Assembly (NCBI RefSeq): GCF_022512515.1 | Contig: NZ_JAKWBK010000001.1 | Coordinates: 2,356,001-2,420,000, forward strand | Origin: Paraniabella hibiscisoli | GTDB lineage: Bacteria; Bacteroidota; Bacteroidia; Chitinophagales; Chitinophagaceae | DNA: 64,000 nt | Direction: 5' to 3' | In this document: positions 41,787 through 52,808 of the stretch, in pieces | Numbering within the stretch: the stretch's first letter is position 1 | Layout: every line of letters starts with the position of its first letter | Position numbers and translations under genes: made by a program | The notes under the pieces: generated by a model | Told to the model about the DNA's origin: nothing | The model's database searches: none | What the model saw: the letters and a program-made list of their open reading frames with translations, nothing else

Positions 41787-42443
41787 TCAGATCACAATAA
41801 TATTGTCGGAAAATTTCTGGCTTACAGACTTATTTTCGCCATTAATTTCAATGGTCATCATGCCATCGAACTCCTCCCTGGCAATAACCTTTATTTTGTT
41901 ATTGATACCTAACCCCAGGCTTACTACATATTGTAAGAAAGAAGTGGAATTGTCTTTTACGGCAACCATTTTGCAGGAAGTGCCTGGTTCCGCTTTCGAC
42001 AACGTTTTCTTAGATTGTTTCTGGAAAACACCTTTTTCGTTAGGTATAGGATCTCCATGCGGATCATATTCGGGGTACCTTAAAAACTGGTCCAGCTTGT
42101 TGATCAGTTTTTTGGAACGGATGTGTTCCAGCTCTTCCGCCACCTCGTGCACCTCGTCCCAGCTAAACTCCAGTTTTTCGTATAAAAAGGTTTCCCATAA
42201 CCGGTGTTTCCTGATCACATCAATAGCCAGTTCCCTTCCTGGTTTGGTCAATTTTATTTTACCATACTTCTCGTAATGAACCAGCTTTTTGCTTTTTAAC
42301 TTTTTGAGCATTTCAGTTACGGAGGCCGGCTTTACCGACAAAGAGGCCGCGAGCTCGTTGGTGCCGGCTTCTTCAGTGCCATTATCCAACCCGATTTTGA
42401 AAATCGTTTTCAAGTAATTCTCTTCCGTATATGAAAAATCCAT
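41787..42443 (-). CDS. DtxR/MntR-family metal-dependent transcriptional repressor
   Basis: An N-terminal winged helix (MDFSYTEENYLKTIFKIGLD, then TNELAASLSVKPASVTEMLK) is followed by the dimerisation and metal-binding domain (RKHRLWETFLYEKLEFSWDE, VHEVAEELEHIRSKKLINKL, PEYDPHGDPIP) and a C-terminal FeoA/SH3-like domain (SLGLGINNKIKVIAREEFDG). It is intact at 218 residues. It is divergent from a TonB receptor gene, and a DtxR-box-like palindrome lies between them, so it probably represses that receptor when iron or manganese is plentiful. Confidence 0.92.
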   Translation of the reverse strand: MDFSYTEENYLKTIFKIGLDNGTEEAGTNELAASLSVKPASVTEMLKKLKSKKLVHYEKYGKIKLTKPGRELAIDVIRKHRLWETFLYEKLEFSWDEVHEVAEELEHIRSKKLINKLDQFLRYPEYDPHGDPIPNEKGVFQKQSKKTLSKAEPGTSCKMVAVKDNSTSFLQYVVSLGLGINNKIKVIAREEFDGMMTIEINGENKSVSQKFSDNIIVI

Positions 42444-42468
42444 CTTGCTGTTTTTTGTTGTTCTACAG

Positions 42469-42476
42469 CAAAGATA
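42469..42476 (-). promoter_or_regulatory. -7 element TATCTTTG of the DtxR-family gene
   Basis: It is an exact TAnnTTTG match on the minus strand, 25 bases before the start codon at 42443. The operator at 42500-42518 lies in its upstream region, so the regulator may control itself as well. Confidence 0.5.
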
Positions 42477-42495
42477 AAAAAATGACTTAAATATA

Positions 42496-42527
42496 TTTGT
42501 TAGGTTAGCCTAACTATTATAGTTTTG
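42496..42527 (+). promoter_or_regulatory. Bacteroidota promoter of the TonB receptor: TTTG, 20-base spacer, TAGTTTTG
   Basis: TTTG at 42496-42499 and TAGTTTTG at 42520-42527 are spaced as -33 and -7 elements. The receptor start codon is at 42550, leaving a leader of roughly 15-18 bases. Confidence 0.7.
42500..42518. promoter_or_regulatory. DtxR-box-like operator inside the promoter spacer
   Basis: TTAGGTTAGCCTAACTATT matches the first 15 bases of the classical DtxR/IdeR consensus half-sites (TTAGGTTAGCCTAACCTAA). It fills the spacer between the -33 and -7 elements, so repressor binding would block the polymerase directly. Confidence 0.75.
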
Positions 42528-42549
42528 TGTGGTAAACTTATAAATTCAA

Positions 42550-44834
42550 ATGAAGAAGGCGTTGTTTTTTATCATGCTGCTTTACTGCTCGTTTATACAG
42601 TCGGCGGCTCAGTTATCATCAATAAAAGGAAAGGTTATAAGCAATGATGTAGGCGAATCCTGGGTAAATCTAAACCTGGAAAATACCAATTGGGCAACCG
42701 CTACAGATAGTGCCGGTAATTTTAGTTTAGATAGTATTGTGCCCGGGCAGTATAAACTGTCTGCAAGTCATTTGAATTATGAGCCCTATGCAAAAGAGAT
42801 CACCCTGCGTTCGGGAGAAAGCCTGACAGTTAATATAGATCTCAGTGCCTTCGCAAAATCTGGTACGCTAAAGGATGTCGTTATTTCGGGTACAATGAAA
42901 GCCGTAAACCGGCTCGAAAGTCCGGTGCCGGTAGAAGTATATACTCCCGCTTATTTCAAAAAATCCAACGCCCAGCATATTCGATGCGTTACAGAACATC
43001 AATGGGGTAAGGCCACAGCTCAATTGCAATATTTGCAATACGGGTGACATTCATATCAATGGCCTGGAAGGGCCTTATACTATGGTGTTGATTGATGGCA
43101 TGCCGATTGTTAGTTCCCTGGGATCTGTCTACGGTCTTTCGGGTATTCCTAATTCGCTGGTAGAAAGAATCGAGATTGTGAAGGGGCCGGCATCTTCTTT
43201 ATATGGTAGTGAAGCGGTAGGTGGGCTGATCAACATTATTACACAGAAACCGCAAAACGCGTCGCGCATAAGTGCAGATTTGATGTCCACTACCTGGGGC
43301 GAGTACAATGCAGACCTGGGGTTTTCTTTAAATGCCGGCAGCAAGGCCAGCGTACTTACGGGTATCAATTATTTTAATTTTCAAAACAGGATAGATCGGA
43401 ATAAGGATGATTTCACTGATGTTACTTTGCAGCACCGTATTTCTGTTTTTCAAAAATGGAATTTTGAAAGAAAAGAGAGCCGGCTTTTTAGTCTGGCAGG
43501 AAGATATATGTATGAAGATCGCTGGGGCGGAGATATGCGCTGGGACAAGCGTTATCGGGGAGGGGATGAAATTTACGGGGAAAGTATTTACACCAACCGT
43601 GCGGAAATACTGGGAAATTACCAGCTTCCTTTTAATGAAAAAATATTTCTTTCTTTCTCATTGATCAATCATGACCAGGATAGCCGCTATGGTACCACTT
43701 CTTATATAGCCAATCAAAAAATTGCTTTCGGCCAGCTGGTGTGGGACAAAAAATGGGGCCGGCACGATTGGTTGGCCGGCACTGCGCTCAGGTATACTTA
43801 CTACGATGATAATACGCCTGGTACTGCCAATGCAGGTGGTTTGAACCAACCAGAGAAGACCTGGTTGCCGGGAGTTTTTTTACAGGACGAAATAACGCTT
43901 GCCGCAAAGCATAAGCTGCTGCTGGGTTTTCGCTATGATCATAATAATATACACGGCAGTATCTATACCCCCAGGATGGCTTATAAATGGTCGTTGAACG
44001 ATAATAACATTATAAGGCTGAATGCAGGCACCGGCTTTAGGGTAGTGAACCTTTTTACTGAAGATCATGCGGCATTAACCGGCGCAAGAGATGTAATAGT
44101 GGAAGGGGATCTGAAGCCTGAAAGATCCTATAATGCGAATCTGAATTTTGTAAGAAAAATGCATTTTAGTTCGGGCGCATTTATCGGTTTGGATGTAACA
44201 GCCTTTTATACCTGGTTTACCAATCGCATAGTACCAGATTACGAAACCAATGTTAACCAGATCATCTATGGCAATCTTAATGGTCATGCCATTAGTAAAG
44301 GGATTAGCCTGAATACGGATATCAATTTTATTAATGGACTAAAATTTATTATAGGGGGCACCATAATGGAAAATACGCTCACCGAGAACGGACAAACGCA
44401 GCAGCAGATGCTTACAGAAAAATTCACAGGTACATGGGCCGTTTCCTATAAAATAAGACCACTGAAACTTTCTTTAGATTATACCGGTAATGTGTACAGT
44501 CCTATGCGGTTGCCGCTACTGGGCGATTTAGATCCAAGAAGCCCTGAATCGCCGTGGTGGAGTATTCAGAATATTCAATTCACTTACGATGGGTTTAAAA
44601 AGGTAGAACTGTATGCCGGTGTAAAAACCTGCTAAACTGGACTCCAGCGAAAAATGCACCTTTTCTTATAGCAAGATCGGGCGACCCTTTCGATAAAAAT
44701 GTAGTGTTGATAATGACGGGCAGGTAGTACCTACTCCTGATAATCCCTATGCCCTTACGTTTGATCCTGCTTATGTGTATGCGCCTAACCAGGGGATAAG
44801 AGGATTTTTAGGAGTGAGGTTTAAATTGAATTAA
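42550..44834 (+). CDS. TonB-dependent receptor, probably for metal or metal chelate (three indel sites)
   Basis: After a signal peptide (MKKALFFIMLLYCSFIQSAA) comes a carboxypeptidase-like beta domain (SIKGKVISNDVGESWVNLNL). The plug contains CNICNTGDIHINGLEG, VLIDGMPIVSSLGSVYGLSG and IVKGPASSLYGSEAVGGLIN, and a 22-strand-type barrel ends GIRGFLGVRFKLN. Indels are in the A run near 42962 (restores FKKNPTPSIFDALQNINGVR; minus two or plus one base), near 44625 (A; restores VKNLLNWTPAKNAPF) and near 44702 (restores DNDGQVVPTPDNPYALTFDP). Repaired length is about 762 residues. The DtxR-type box upstream argues for iron- or manganese-responsive uptake. Confidence 0.85.
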
Positions 44835-44835
44835 A

Positions 44836-45318
44836 ATGGTAGGGCTAAATAACATCGTTCGATGGGCAATTGTTTTGGGAAGCATTCTGCTTCCCGGCTT
44901 TTGCCTTGCTCAATTGAAAGCACATTCATTTGAAGAAATTGAAGGCTTGCAAAAAACGGCGCGGCGGCATTTAGTAGTTTTTGTTTATACTAACTGGTGC
45001 CGTTATTGTGATGCGATGAAGACAACCGTTTTTAAAAACGAAGCCGTAGCCCGAACTTTAAACGAGGACTATTACTTTGTTCAGCTGAATGCGGAAGAAA
45101 AGAAAGATATTTTATTGAATAACCACCGGTTTAAATATAAGCCCAATGGCAGGAATACCGGAGTTCATGAATTGGCGACTGCACTGGCAACCATTGATGG
45201 TAAACTTACTTATCCGGCTTTGGTAATTCTGAACGCTAAACTTGAAATAGTTTTCCAATATAGCGGATGGCTCAACCATAAAGAGCTGGGTACCGTGTTA
45301 AGAACTGTTTCGGAATAA
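44836..45318 (+). CDS. secreted thioredoxin-fold protein
   Basis: A signal peptide (MVGLNNIVRWAIVLGSILLP, then GFCLAQ) precedes a thioredoxin-like domain with active site TNWCRYCDAMKTTVF (cysteines 55 and 58) and a cis-Pro region KLTYPALVILN. It is intact at 160 residues. It starts one base after the receptor stop, so it must be cotranscribed and probably is controlled by the same DtxR-type repressor. A periplasmic thiol reductase acting on the receptor's CxxC or on its cargo is a reasonable guess, not shown. Confidence 0.87.
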   Translation: MVGLNNIVRWAIVLGSILLPGFCLAQLKAHSFEEIEGLQKTARRHLVVFVYTNWCRYCDAMKTTVFKNEAVARTLNEDYYFVQLNAEEKKDILLNNHRFKYKPNGRNTGVHELATALATIDGKLTYPALVILNAKLEIVFQYSGWLNHKELGTVLRTVSE

Positions 45319-45338
45319 AGGAATCATATAACAGGTGT

Positions 45339-47998
45339 TTATTTTACTTCAAATGTTTCTCTCAGTCTTATATCCTTCGAAGAAGCGCCGACCATGATCC
45401 TGAATGAACCAGGTTCTATGACAGGTTTTAAATCCTTGTCCAGCATTGATAGTTGCTCTGGTCCCAGTACAAATGATAGCTGCCGGCTTTGGCCCGCTTT
45501 TAAATGAATCCGCTGAAAGCTTTTTAACTCCATTACAGGACGGGCTACAGAAGCTAATTCATCGCGCAGGTATAATTGAATCACCTCATCACCATCTCGT
45601 GATCCCGTATTTTTTACCGTGAGTTGTATGCAGATGCTGTCAGAGGCGCCGATCTGTTTTTTATCCAACACCAGGTTGCTGTACTCAAATTGTGTGTAGC
45701 TAAGCCCAAATCCAAATGGAAATAACGGTTGTCCCGAAAGATTATTGTAATCGTCACCCCGGCCAGTAGGCTTGTGATTATACACGAGTGGAAGCTGTGC
45801 CTCATGTACCGGGAAGGTAACAGGTAAACGGCCAGCCGGGTTATAATCGCCAAAGAGTACATCAGCAATGGCTCTTCCTCCTTCCTCACCTGCATACCAG
45901 GTATGCCCGATCGCCTTTACTTTGTCCGCCCACTGTTGCATCGTAATGGCGCTGCCGCCTACTAATAGTACAATAACAGGCTTGCCAGTAGCAGCTACTG
46001 CCTGTATTAATGCTTCCTGCTGACCAGGCAGGCTTAGCATAGCCCGGTCCAGGAACTCGCCTTCAGTAATACCGGCCACAACAATGGCCACGTCCGCTTT
46101 ACGCGCTGCAGCAACTGCGTCTTTCATCTTTTGCGAGCTATTATCCGGCTTTCCTTCGTTCCATACCAGCTTAATGGTTCCATTGCCATTGGTTTCATAA
46201 AACTCAACTTTGATACGGTATTTTTTCCCGGCCTCAAAGCTGTAATTTTTCAGGCTGGTATGGTAGGATAGCTTTTGCCATTGGTCTACTACTAACTTGT
46301 CATTGATATAGAGTTTATAGCCATCATTGCCTTCGATCCCTATTTTGTAGTTGCCTGTTTGGGGTGCTTTTAAATCTCCTGTCCAGCGAACGGCATAGAA
46401 ATCCCGGTTTAATTTTGCATCAGGTGCATAAAGCGTCCATAGAAAATCAATAGCAAGATCGGTTCTTGTTAATTCAGGCTTCATCATCATATCCCTGCCT
46501 GAAAAGTATTCGGCATTAAGACCCGGTTTCCCATTGTGGGATAAAAATTTTGTTGGGATTACTTTATAGCTGCTGTCATGTCGTCCCGGACCTTCTGCAT
46601 AGTATATTGTGGTGTTGCTGCCCAGCTTTTCTTTAAATGCATCCAGCATGTTTATTTTTTATACCCTTCTCCCGCGTAACCGCCCAGCCTGGCTTCCACG
46701 GCATCGGGTCCGATAAGCGCTATGGTTTTGGTTTTTTTAGATAAGGGTAATGCCTGCTGTTCATTTTTCAGTAACACGAAAGATTTTCTGGCAGCGTCTA
46801 AAGCAGTTGCCTTTCCTTGCTGAAGTAATTGGATATTGTTGGGTGTTTCGGTGACGTATGGATGCTCAAATAATCCCAGTTCAAACTTGGCGCGTAATAC
46901 CCGCGATACCGCATCGTCAATCCGGGCCTGGCTGATCTTGCCATTCAAAAACGCCGGCATAAATAATTTATGGTGTTCGTAATCGGTTTGGAATATCACA
47001 TCCAGTCCGCCGTTGATGGCGTGTGCACCACTTTCTTCATAATCTTTGGCGGTATAATGTAGCACTGCTTCACCACCTACCGCATTAGCATCTGAAATGA
47101 CAAATCCCTTGAACCCCCATTCTTTTTTAAGCTTATCTATCAGCAACCAGTGATTGGCTGAGGCTGCAGTGCCATCCAGAGAGTTGTAAGCCGTCATAAT
47201 TGATCGGGCACCCGCTTTTTTAATGGCATCAATAAAGGGAGGGAAATGTATCTCGCTCAGCATGCGCTCATTGAAATGGATCGGATAACTATCCCTGCCG
47301 CCGTCGCCAACATTGGCTACAAAATGTTTAGGTGTAGTAATGATGCCTCTTTGTTCAAAGGCGCTCATGAAAGCTACGCCCATGGCACTGGTAAGATAAG
47401 GATCCTCGCCATAAGTTTCTTCCGTACGTCCCCAGCGTACATCTGAAGCAATGTTTACCACTGGCGACAGTATTTGCCGGATACCTCTTTCTTTTACCTG
47501 GTTGGCAATATCGGACGCTACCTGATGAACTATGGCTCGGTCCCAGGTGGCTGCAAGACCTATTGCTTGTGGAAAAGCAGTAGACTGACTTCTTACCAAA
47601 CCATGCAGGGCTTCATCAAATGCAATAATAGGAATGCCCAGCCGGGTTTGTTCAACAAAATATTTTTGAATGCTATTAATTTTCCTGATGACCATAGTGG
47701 CATCTTCCTGGGTATTATAACTAAGCAATTGACCCGCCGCATCGCCTTTAGCCTTGGCGCTTACCTGGAACCCGAATAACCCGTTTTTGTATTGATCAGG
47801 TCCGGTATCGTCAAGGTCGCCAGGTATCATGAAGAGTTGCCAGAATTTTTCTTCCGGCGTCATACGGGCCAACAGATCAGCCACCCTTTTTTCTACCGGT
47901 TGATTTTTGTCCTTATATAAATATTGCTGGCTGTTTGCATTAACTACCCAAACGAATAATAAGCAAATAAAGACAACCCTGCGGCTCATTGCATTCAT
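45339..47998 (-). CDS. GH3 beta-glycosidase with PA14 domain (one frameshift)
   Basis: The exported N-terminal half is a GH3 TIM barrel: IIAFDEALHGLVR, GEDPYLTSAMGVAFM, TTPKHFVANV and the nucleophile Asp303 in GFVISDANAVGG. The second half carries the alpha/beta sandwich (KSFVLLKNEQQALPLSKKTK, then VAIVVAGITEGEFLDRAMLS). A PA14 carbohydrate-binding domain is inserted in it (about residues 490-615, KPGLNAEYFSGRD to TIKLVWNEGKP), and a fibronectin-III-like end follows. One A missing near 46655 (restores EGYKKINMLDAFKEK) breaks the frame. About 886 residues. It probably acts on oligosaccharides in the periplasm; the exact sugar is unknown. Confidence 0.9.
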
Positions 47999-48085
47999 AA
48001 TCTATAATCTTATGTTGCAATGTAAAGAGTATATCTCAGAATGCTATACCCGCCTGACAGTTTTAAAAAGTTTGATAAAGCGCAA

Positions 48086-48110
48086 GAAAAAGCCGGCTTG
48101 GTAGCCGGCT
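48086..48110 (-). terminator. terminator of lon
   Basis: On the minus strand two AGCCGGCT arms flank ACCA and are followed by TTTTTC, starting 7 bases after the lon stop codon. Confidence 0.8.
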
Positions 48111-48116
48111 CTTGTG

Positions 48117-50522
48117 TTATTTGTTCTGTAACGCTATGGATAAAACTTCTTCCATCTTATCTACATAATGAAATTTGAGTCCTTTAATAAACGAAGCTTC
48201 TACTTCTGTAACATCCTTTTCGTTCTGTGCACAGAGAATAATCTCTTTCAATCCGGCACGTTTAGCGGCCAGTATCTTTTCTTTAATGCCGCCTACCGGT
48301 AGTACCTGTCCTCGTAAAGTTATTTCGCCTGTCATGGCCAGGAAGGGTTTTACTTTTTGCCGGTAAGTGCTGACGCAATAGCGGTCATCATGGTAATACC
48401 TGCACTGGGGCCATCTTTAGGAGTAGCTCCCTCCGGAACGTGTATATGTATACTCTTTTTGCCGAAAATAGTCGGATCAATATGGTATTGGGCTGCGTTG
48501 GATTTCAGGTAACTTAAGGCAGTGGTAGCACTTTCTTTCATTACGTTGCCCAGGTTCCCGGTTAAGCTCAGGTCTCCTTTTCCATCGCTCAGGCTGGCTT
48601 CAATAAACAGTATATCGCCTCCCACATAGGTCCAGGCCAGCCCCACGGCCACACCAGGTGAGTTTACAGCCTTGTACAGGTCGCTGCTATATTTGGGTTT
48701 CCCTAGTATTTGCAGCAGTTCTTCAGCCGAAAGAGATGTACTCAGCACTTCTTCCATGGCTATTTTTTTAGCCCTGTTACGCATAATGCTGGCAATTACT
48801 CTATCCAGCTCACGTACGCCGCTCTCACGGGTATAATCAGCAATCAGGCGCTCCAATACCTTATCGCCAATCTTAAAGCTGCTTTTGGGTATACCATGCA
48901 TTTCTTTTTGCTTGGGCACCAGGTGGCGCTTGGCAATTTCTATTTTTTCTTCGATAGCATAGCCACTCAGGTTGATGATCTCTAACCTGTCTCTTAAAGC
49001 CGGCTGTATATTTTGCAGATTGTTGGCTGTAGCAATAAACAATACTTTACTCAGGTCGTATTCGAGCTCCAGGTAATTATCGTAGAACGTATTATTTTGT
49101 TCCGGATCTAACACTTCGAGCAATGCACTGCTGGGGTCGCCACGAAAATCATTACCTACTTTGTCGATCTCATCTAATACAATTACCGGGTTACTGCTTT
49201 TGGCCTTGCGAAGCGATTGCAGGATACGGCCGGGCATGGCGCCAATATAGGTTTTACGGTGCCCGCGTATTTCACTTTCATCATGTAAGCCACCCAGGCT
49301 TAAACGGATATACTTACGTCCCAATGCGCTGGCAATACTTTTACCCAAAGAAGTTTTTCCGATTCCGGGAGGGCCGAAAAAGCAAAGTATGGGACTTTTC
49401 ATGTCTCCTTTCAGTTTCAAAACAGCCAGGTATTCCAAAATTCTTTCCTTGATCTTGGCCATGCCGTAATGATCATTATCTAAGGTCTTTTGGGCGTTTT
49501 TCAGATCATATTGATCATCGGTATAATCATCCCAGGGCAGGTCTAGCATCAGGTCTACATGATTATATACCACTGAGTAGTCAGGCGTACTGGGATGCAT
49601 CCTTTCCAGCTTTTCAATTCCTTTCTGAAAAGCTTCTTTTTTGCAGTGGCAGGCCATTTCTTTAACTCTGCCTTTTTTGCATTTCTTTTATTTCCTGGGA
49701 ATTGGAGTCGCCTCCTAGTTCTTCCTTAATGCTTTTTAGTTGCTGCTGAAGGAAATAGTCACGTTGCTGCTTGTCGAGTTCTGTGCGGGTTTTATTGGTT
49801 ACCTTATTTTTCAACTCTACGAACTGCAGTTCTTTTTGCAGCAATTCCATCAAGTTTTCTGCGCGCTGCTTAATATCGGTCAGTTCCAGCAATTTTTGCT
49901 TTTCCAGTATCGATGTATTGAGATTGCTACTTACAAAGTGGATCAAAAAAACAGGGCTTTCAATATTTTTCAGGATCAAGGTCGCTTCAGAGGGTAGATT
50001 GGGCGACTGCTGGATAATATTGGTCGCAATGTCTTTAATATTGGAAATATATGCTTCAAAATCACCATCTTTAGGAACCTCGTTCTCTGTAATTTTAGAG
50101 GTTCTGGCTTTAAAGTAGGGGTCTTCAGTAGTTATTTCTTCAATAAAAAATTTGCTTCTTCCCTGTATAATAACAGTGGTGCCGCCATCGGGCATTTTGA
50201 TCAGTTTAATGATCTTGGCAATCGAACCAATCTTTTCCAGGTCATCAATTCCAGGTTCTTCTACATTTGAATCTTTTTGAGCCACTACGCCTACAAGTTT
50301 ATCGCCTTTGTAAGCGTCGTTTACCGCCTGTATGCTTTTATCGCGTCCTACAGTAATGGGTAATACTACTCCCGGAAATAAAACAGTATTTCTAAGGGGC
50401 AGAATGGCTATTTCATCAGGAATGATATCCTGGCTATCGTCGGTTTCGTTCTCATTAAGCGGAAGTATCGGCATAAAATCCATGTCATCTTCAGGCTTCA
50501 AAAACACTTTGCTAAAATCCAT
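48117..50522 (-). CDS. lon: ATP-dependent protease Lon (three frameshifts)
   Basis: The N-terminal substrate domain ([20 protein letters not shown]), AAA+ Walker [12 protein letters not shown], Walker [12 protein letters not shown], and the Ser-Lys peptidase site ([20 protein letters not shown] for Ser; [17 protein letters not shown] for Lys) are all present. Three A bases are missing: near 49675 and 49637 (together restoring [20 protein letters not shown]) and near 48357 (restoring [19 protein letters not shown]). Repaired length is about 802 residues, normal for Lon. It degrades misfolded and regulatory proteins in the cytoplasm. Breaks inside so conserved a gene argue for sequencing error. 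Confidence 0.95.
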
Positions 50523-50710
50523 AATATTTATTTTTGAGACAAACTGTCATATAACAGCTTTATAACCATTGCGGTTAAGCTAATATATGAAAGGGTATAT
50601 GAAGCGGCAATATTAATGCCATGCCACCTATTACCGAAAACTTGTCGCAGAAAAAATACGCTGGCGAAATGAGCAGCTATAAAACTGACAGTACTGTGTT
50701 AAGCAAGAAG

Positions 50711-51295
50711 CTAAAAAGCAATGCCAAGACTTACCTGCAATGCCTGGTTTTTCCATTGGTCCTGGTTGACTACCTGGCTTACATTGCTTAGTCCCACAAC
50801 ATAGCGTGCGGTTACTCTGAATGCGCTGAAATGCAGGGCAGCGCCGCCTACCATAGAAAAATCACCCTTTTTGAAGGCATCCTGGCCATTCTCAAGCAAT
50901 TTCTTGTCTTTGTTCAGGAGTATGCCAAATTGCGGCCCGGCTTCAATATGTATGGGACCAACAACGCGCAGGTTGAGCAAAATCGGAATCGATAAATAAT
51001 TGAGTTTGGCTTTTATCTGGTCATTTTTGAAATTCGGTAAAGTATTGGTAAAAGAGGTATCGGTAGTAGCAGAAGTTTGTGAGAACAATACCTCAGGGTT
51101 AATGCTTACTTTATCGCCCAGGCCGATTTCAGCAAATCCACCCAGGAGGTAACTATAGTTGAATTCTTCTTTGAAGCTTTTACCATCTATTTTTCCTGCA
51201 TTTACACCTGCTTTTATACCTATATGAAACTGCGCATTTACAGAAAAGGTAGAGAACAGTGCTATTGCAGCAATGATAAAAAGACGCTTGGTCAT
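50711..51295 (-). CDS. PorT-family outer-membrane beta-barrel protein
   Basis: The start at 51295 (MTKRLFIIAAIALFSTFSVN, then AQ) gives a signal peptide; the frame from 51331 adds a basic prefix. The mature part has alternating beta strands (FHIGIKAGVNAGKIDGKSFK, YSYLLGGFAEIGLGDKVSIN, LNYLSIPILLNLRVVGPIHI) and ends in an amphipathic strand LQVSLGIAF with a terminal Phe, as outer-membrane barrels do. It is intact at 194 residues. It is a generic small barrel with no known ligand. Confidence 0.85.
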   Translation of the reverse strand: MTKRLFIIAAIALFSTFSVNAQFHIGIKAGVNAGKIDGKSFKEEFNYSYLLGGFAEIGLGDKVSINPEVLFSQTSATTDTSFTNTLPNFKNDQIKAKLNYLSIPILLNLRVVGPIHIEAGPQFGILLNKDKKLLENGQDAFKKGDFSMVGGAALHFSAFRVTARYVVGLSNVSQVVNQDQWKNQALQVSLGIAF

Positions 51296-51353
51296 TGTTT
51301 TTAGTTTAGAGGGTGAAGGTTTAAAAAACAAAAGTAAGTTTTTTCGTCCTTCC

Positions 51354-52607
51354 CTACGCCAGTTCTATCACGGTAATTTCAGGTAGAATACCCACCCTGC
51401 CAGGGTAGCCAATAAATCCAAATCCCCGGTTTACGTATAGTTTTTGTTGTTGCTGTTCGTATAGGCCCGCCCAATGCTTGTACACGTATTGTACGGGGCT
51501 CCATTTAAATCCCGGGATCTCCACACCGAACTGCATTCCGTGGGTATGGCCGCTTAAGGTAAGATCAACATCGGTGTATCGGGTGCTTACTTCTGTATCC
51601 CAATGCGAGGGATCATGGCTCATTAATATTTTAAAAGGATAATTAGCCGCTCCCTGCATCGCCTTAGCCAGGCTGCCATAGCTGTGAAAGCTGCCCCGGC
51701 CGCTAATATTTTGTACGCCTACCAGGCCTATCGTGGCGCTGTCTTTTTCCAGCGGCAGATGCTCATCCAGCAACAGTCGCCAACCCATATCAGCATGTAT
51801 TTTCTTTAAACTTTCCAGGTTAGCTGCTTTTTCAGCCGGTGTTTTCCAATTCACGTAATCTCCGTAATCATGATTGCCTAGTACCGAGTAAACACCCATG
51901 GGCGCTTTAAGGCGACTAAATATTTTCTGGTATTCGCCCACTTCGTCGCTTTTGTTATTAACCAGGTCCCCGGTAAATAGTATCAGGTCAGGGTTTTGGC
52001 TTAAAATCAGGTCTATACCTTTATTTACGGCATTTAGATTGGTAAAGCTGCCTGTATGGATGTCAGAAATATGTACAATCTTAAAACCTTTAAAAGCCGC
52101 CGGTAAGTTGACAAAGGGGATTTTTACATTTTTTACCTGGTAATTATATTTATTGTTTAACCCATAGATAAACGAGGCAAACATAGTGCCTCCTGAAATA
52201 ATGCAGCCAGGTTAAAAAAGAGGAGCGGGATATGCGATCACCCGTAGTACCTGCAATCTCGCTTATTTCGTTATTGGGCGAGAATATTTTCCCGGCGATC
52301 CATTGCACGGCGCGGCGCAGATCATCTATAAAGAAGAACAGTGCCCCGATCAGTTTACCCAGGAATAGCGCAAATACAAGCACAAAAAGTATACTTCGCA
52401 GCGCTTTGTGTTGTTCGCTGGCCTGGAAATAGGGTAACACGAATATTAATAAAACGAGTGCGATTGCTGAAAATGCCCAATAAGCTACAGTGAAAACGGC
52501 CCTGCTTTTGGTACCGGATATAAACAGAGATCGGATAGAAAAAATACGTACAGGTCGATCAATACCATTGCTACGATCAGTATCCACCAAAAAGGCCCAT
52601 TGCGCAT
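51354..52607 (-). CDS. membrane-bound metallophosphoesterase (frameshifts at two sites)
   Basis: The metal-site motifs are HISDIHTGSF, FTGDLVNNK, LGNHDYGDYVNW, MSHDPSHWD and SGHTHGMQFG. The N-terminal third carries membrane helices: MRNGPFWWILIVAMVLIDLY at the start (ATG 52607), then VAYWAFSAIALVLLIFVLPY and ILFVLVFALFLGKLIGALFF. One T missing near 52530 restores VFFSIRSLFISG, and two G missing near 52195 restore TWLGIISGGTMFASFIYGL. Repaired length is about 418 residues. The layout matches YkuE/YaeI-like membrane-tethered phosphoesterases; the catalytic domain probably faces outward. Confidence 0.85.
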
Positions 52608-52739
52608 ATTATATTATTTTGTTATCAAAACTAAGGAATTGCATATTGGTTGACGTTTTAAGACAAAAATCCCTTTAAATATTAGCCAAGAACTATCGGC
52701 GGAAGCATACAATCTAATAAACAGTTGCCCCAAAAACTT

Positions 52740-52747
52740 TACATTTG
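52740..52747 (+). promoter_or_regulatory. -7 element TACATTTG of parAB
   Basis: It is an exact TAnnTTTG match, 61 bases before the parA start. Confidence 0.5.
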
Positions 52748-52808
52748 CGTTTCGCCGCGATTTACGAGTTTTTTCATCTTAATCATCTTTAATCGTGGGT
52801 AAAAAATT

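Noticed and set aside
50544..50557. CTGTCATATAACAG upstream of lon as a heat-shock operator
   Set aside because: The arms are only four bases and match no heat-shock motif known to me; too weak to list as a site.
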